6,214 nucleotides of DNA, from positions 1 through 6,214 of the forward strand of contig CALKDJ010000053.1 of the NCBI GenBank assembly GCA_938084195.1, in the 5' to 3' direction. The notes under the pieces were generated by a model. The model saw nothing but the letters and a program-made list of their open reading frames with translations, searched no databases and was not told the origin of the DNA. A program made the translations under genes and the position numbers. This document shows, in pieces, positions 6,119 to 6,214 of the stretch. Source of the stretch: an uncultured Methylophilaceae bacterium. GTDB taxonomy: Bacteria; Pseudomonadota; Gammaproteobacteria; Burkholderiales; Methylophilaceae. Each line of letters opens with the position of its first letter. Positions within the stretch are counted from its first letter, which is position 1.

Positions 6119-6214
6119 AAATTAATTCAAAAATTATTTTAGATTCATTCATATAAAGTAGCTTGAGTTTAATTATTTTAATATTTAAAAAAGAAGAAAA
6201 TAAACATGCGTTCA
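6119..6214. other. AT-rich intergenic region upstream of the minus-strand operon
   Basis: No coding segment explains these 96 bp. The operon promoter most likely lies here. On the minus strand TAAAAT at 6141-6136 could serve as a -10 about 18 nt before the first ATG, but I find no convincing -35 at 16-18 nt. On the plus strand a purine-rich AAGAAGAAAA precedes an ATG at 6206-6208. That could be the start of a divergent gene cut off by the window edge, but only three codons are visible. Confidence 0.35.

Noticed and set aside
6163..6191. TTGAGT and TAAAAA spaced 17 nt as a plus-strand promoter
   Set aside because: Both hexamers match consensus at only four of six positions in very AT-rich DNA, and the predicted start would leave almost no leader before the ATG at 6206.
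6206..6214. Possible start of a divergent plus-strand gene (ATG CGT TCA)
   Set aside because: Only three codons are visible and the preceding sequence is only purine-rich, with no clear Shine-Dalgarno sequence; too little to call.

Overview
The window is an AT-rich (roughly one-third GC by eye), tightly packed stretch of a bacterial chromosome. Recognisable proteins resemble beta/gammaproteobacterial versions: a YoaA-type helicase next to tsaB (an adjacency also seen in E. coli), a prolyl-tRNA synthetase whose core reads like the E. coli enzyme, a RimI with the family's catalytic residues, and the C-terminus of QueA. Low GC, almost no intergenic DNA and stop/start overlaps between most neighbours suggest a streamlined genome, for example a marine or freshwater beta- or gammaproteobacterium such as the OM43/Methylophilales type. 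That taxonomic guess is inference.

Layout: positions 1-138 (+) hold the last 45 codons of queA. After 28 bp comes a 289-residue exported protein of unknown function (167-1036, +). It converges on a six-gene minus-strand operon, and the two stop codons overlap in the palindrome TTAA. Read from its promoter-proximal end near 6118 down to 1033, the operon is: a SelT/SelW/SelH-type (Rdx) thioredoxin-fold protein, a YoaA/DinG-type Fe-S helicase, tsaB, rimI, a small HolD-like (DNA polymerase III psi) or degenerate uracil-glycosylase-fold protein, and proS. Three of the five junctions are 4-nt ATGA overlaps. The other two gaps are 10 bp (yoaA-tsaB) and 3 bp (tsaB-rimI). The last 96 bp (6119-6214) are intergenic and may carry a divergent promoter region.

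Functional themes: tRNA and translation (QueA for queuosine, TsaB for t6A37, ProRS for charging, RimI for ribosomal protein S18 acetylation), and replication repair (YoaA and the HolD-like protein, both of whose E. coli counterparts bind the chi subunit HolC).

The most notable points are: (1) a beta/gamma-type ProRS that lacks the whole editing insertion (INS) domain; (2) a YoaA helicase and a psi-like protein in one operon; (3) tsaB and rimI in the same reading frame, separated by one TAA, with a TTG start for rimI; (4) an unrecognised exported protein. No mobile element, CRISPR array, RNA gene or clear hairpin terminator was seen.
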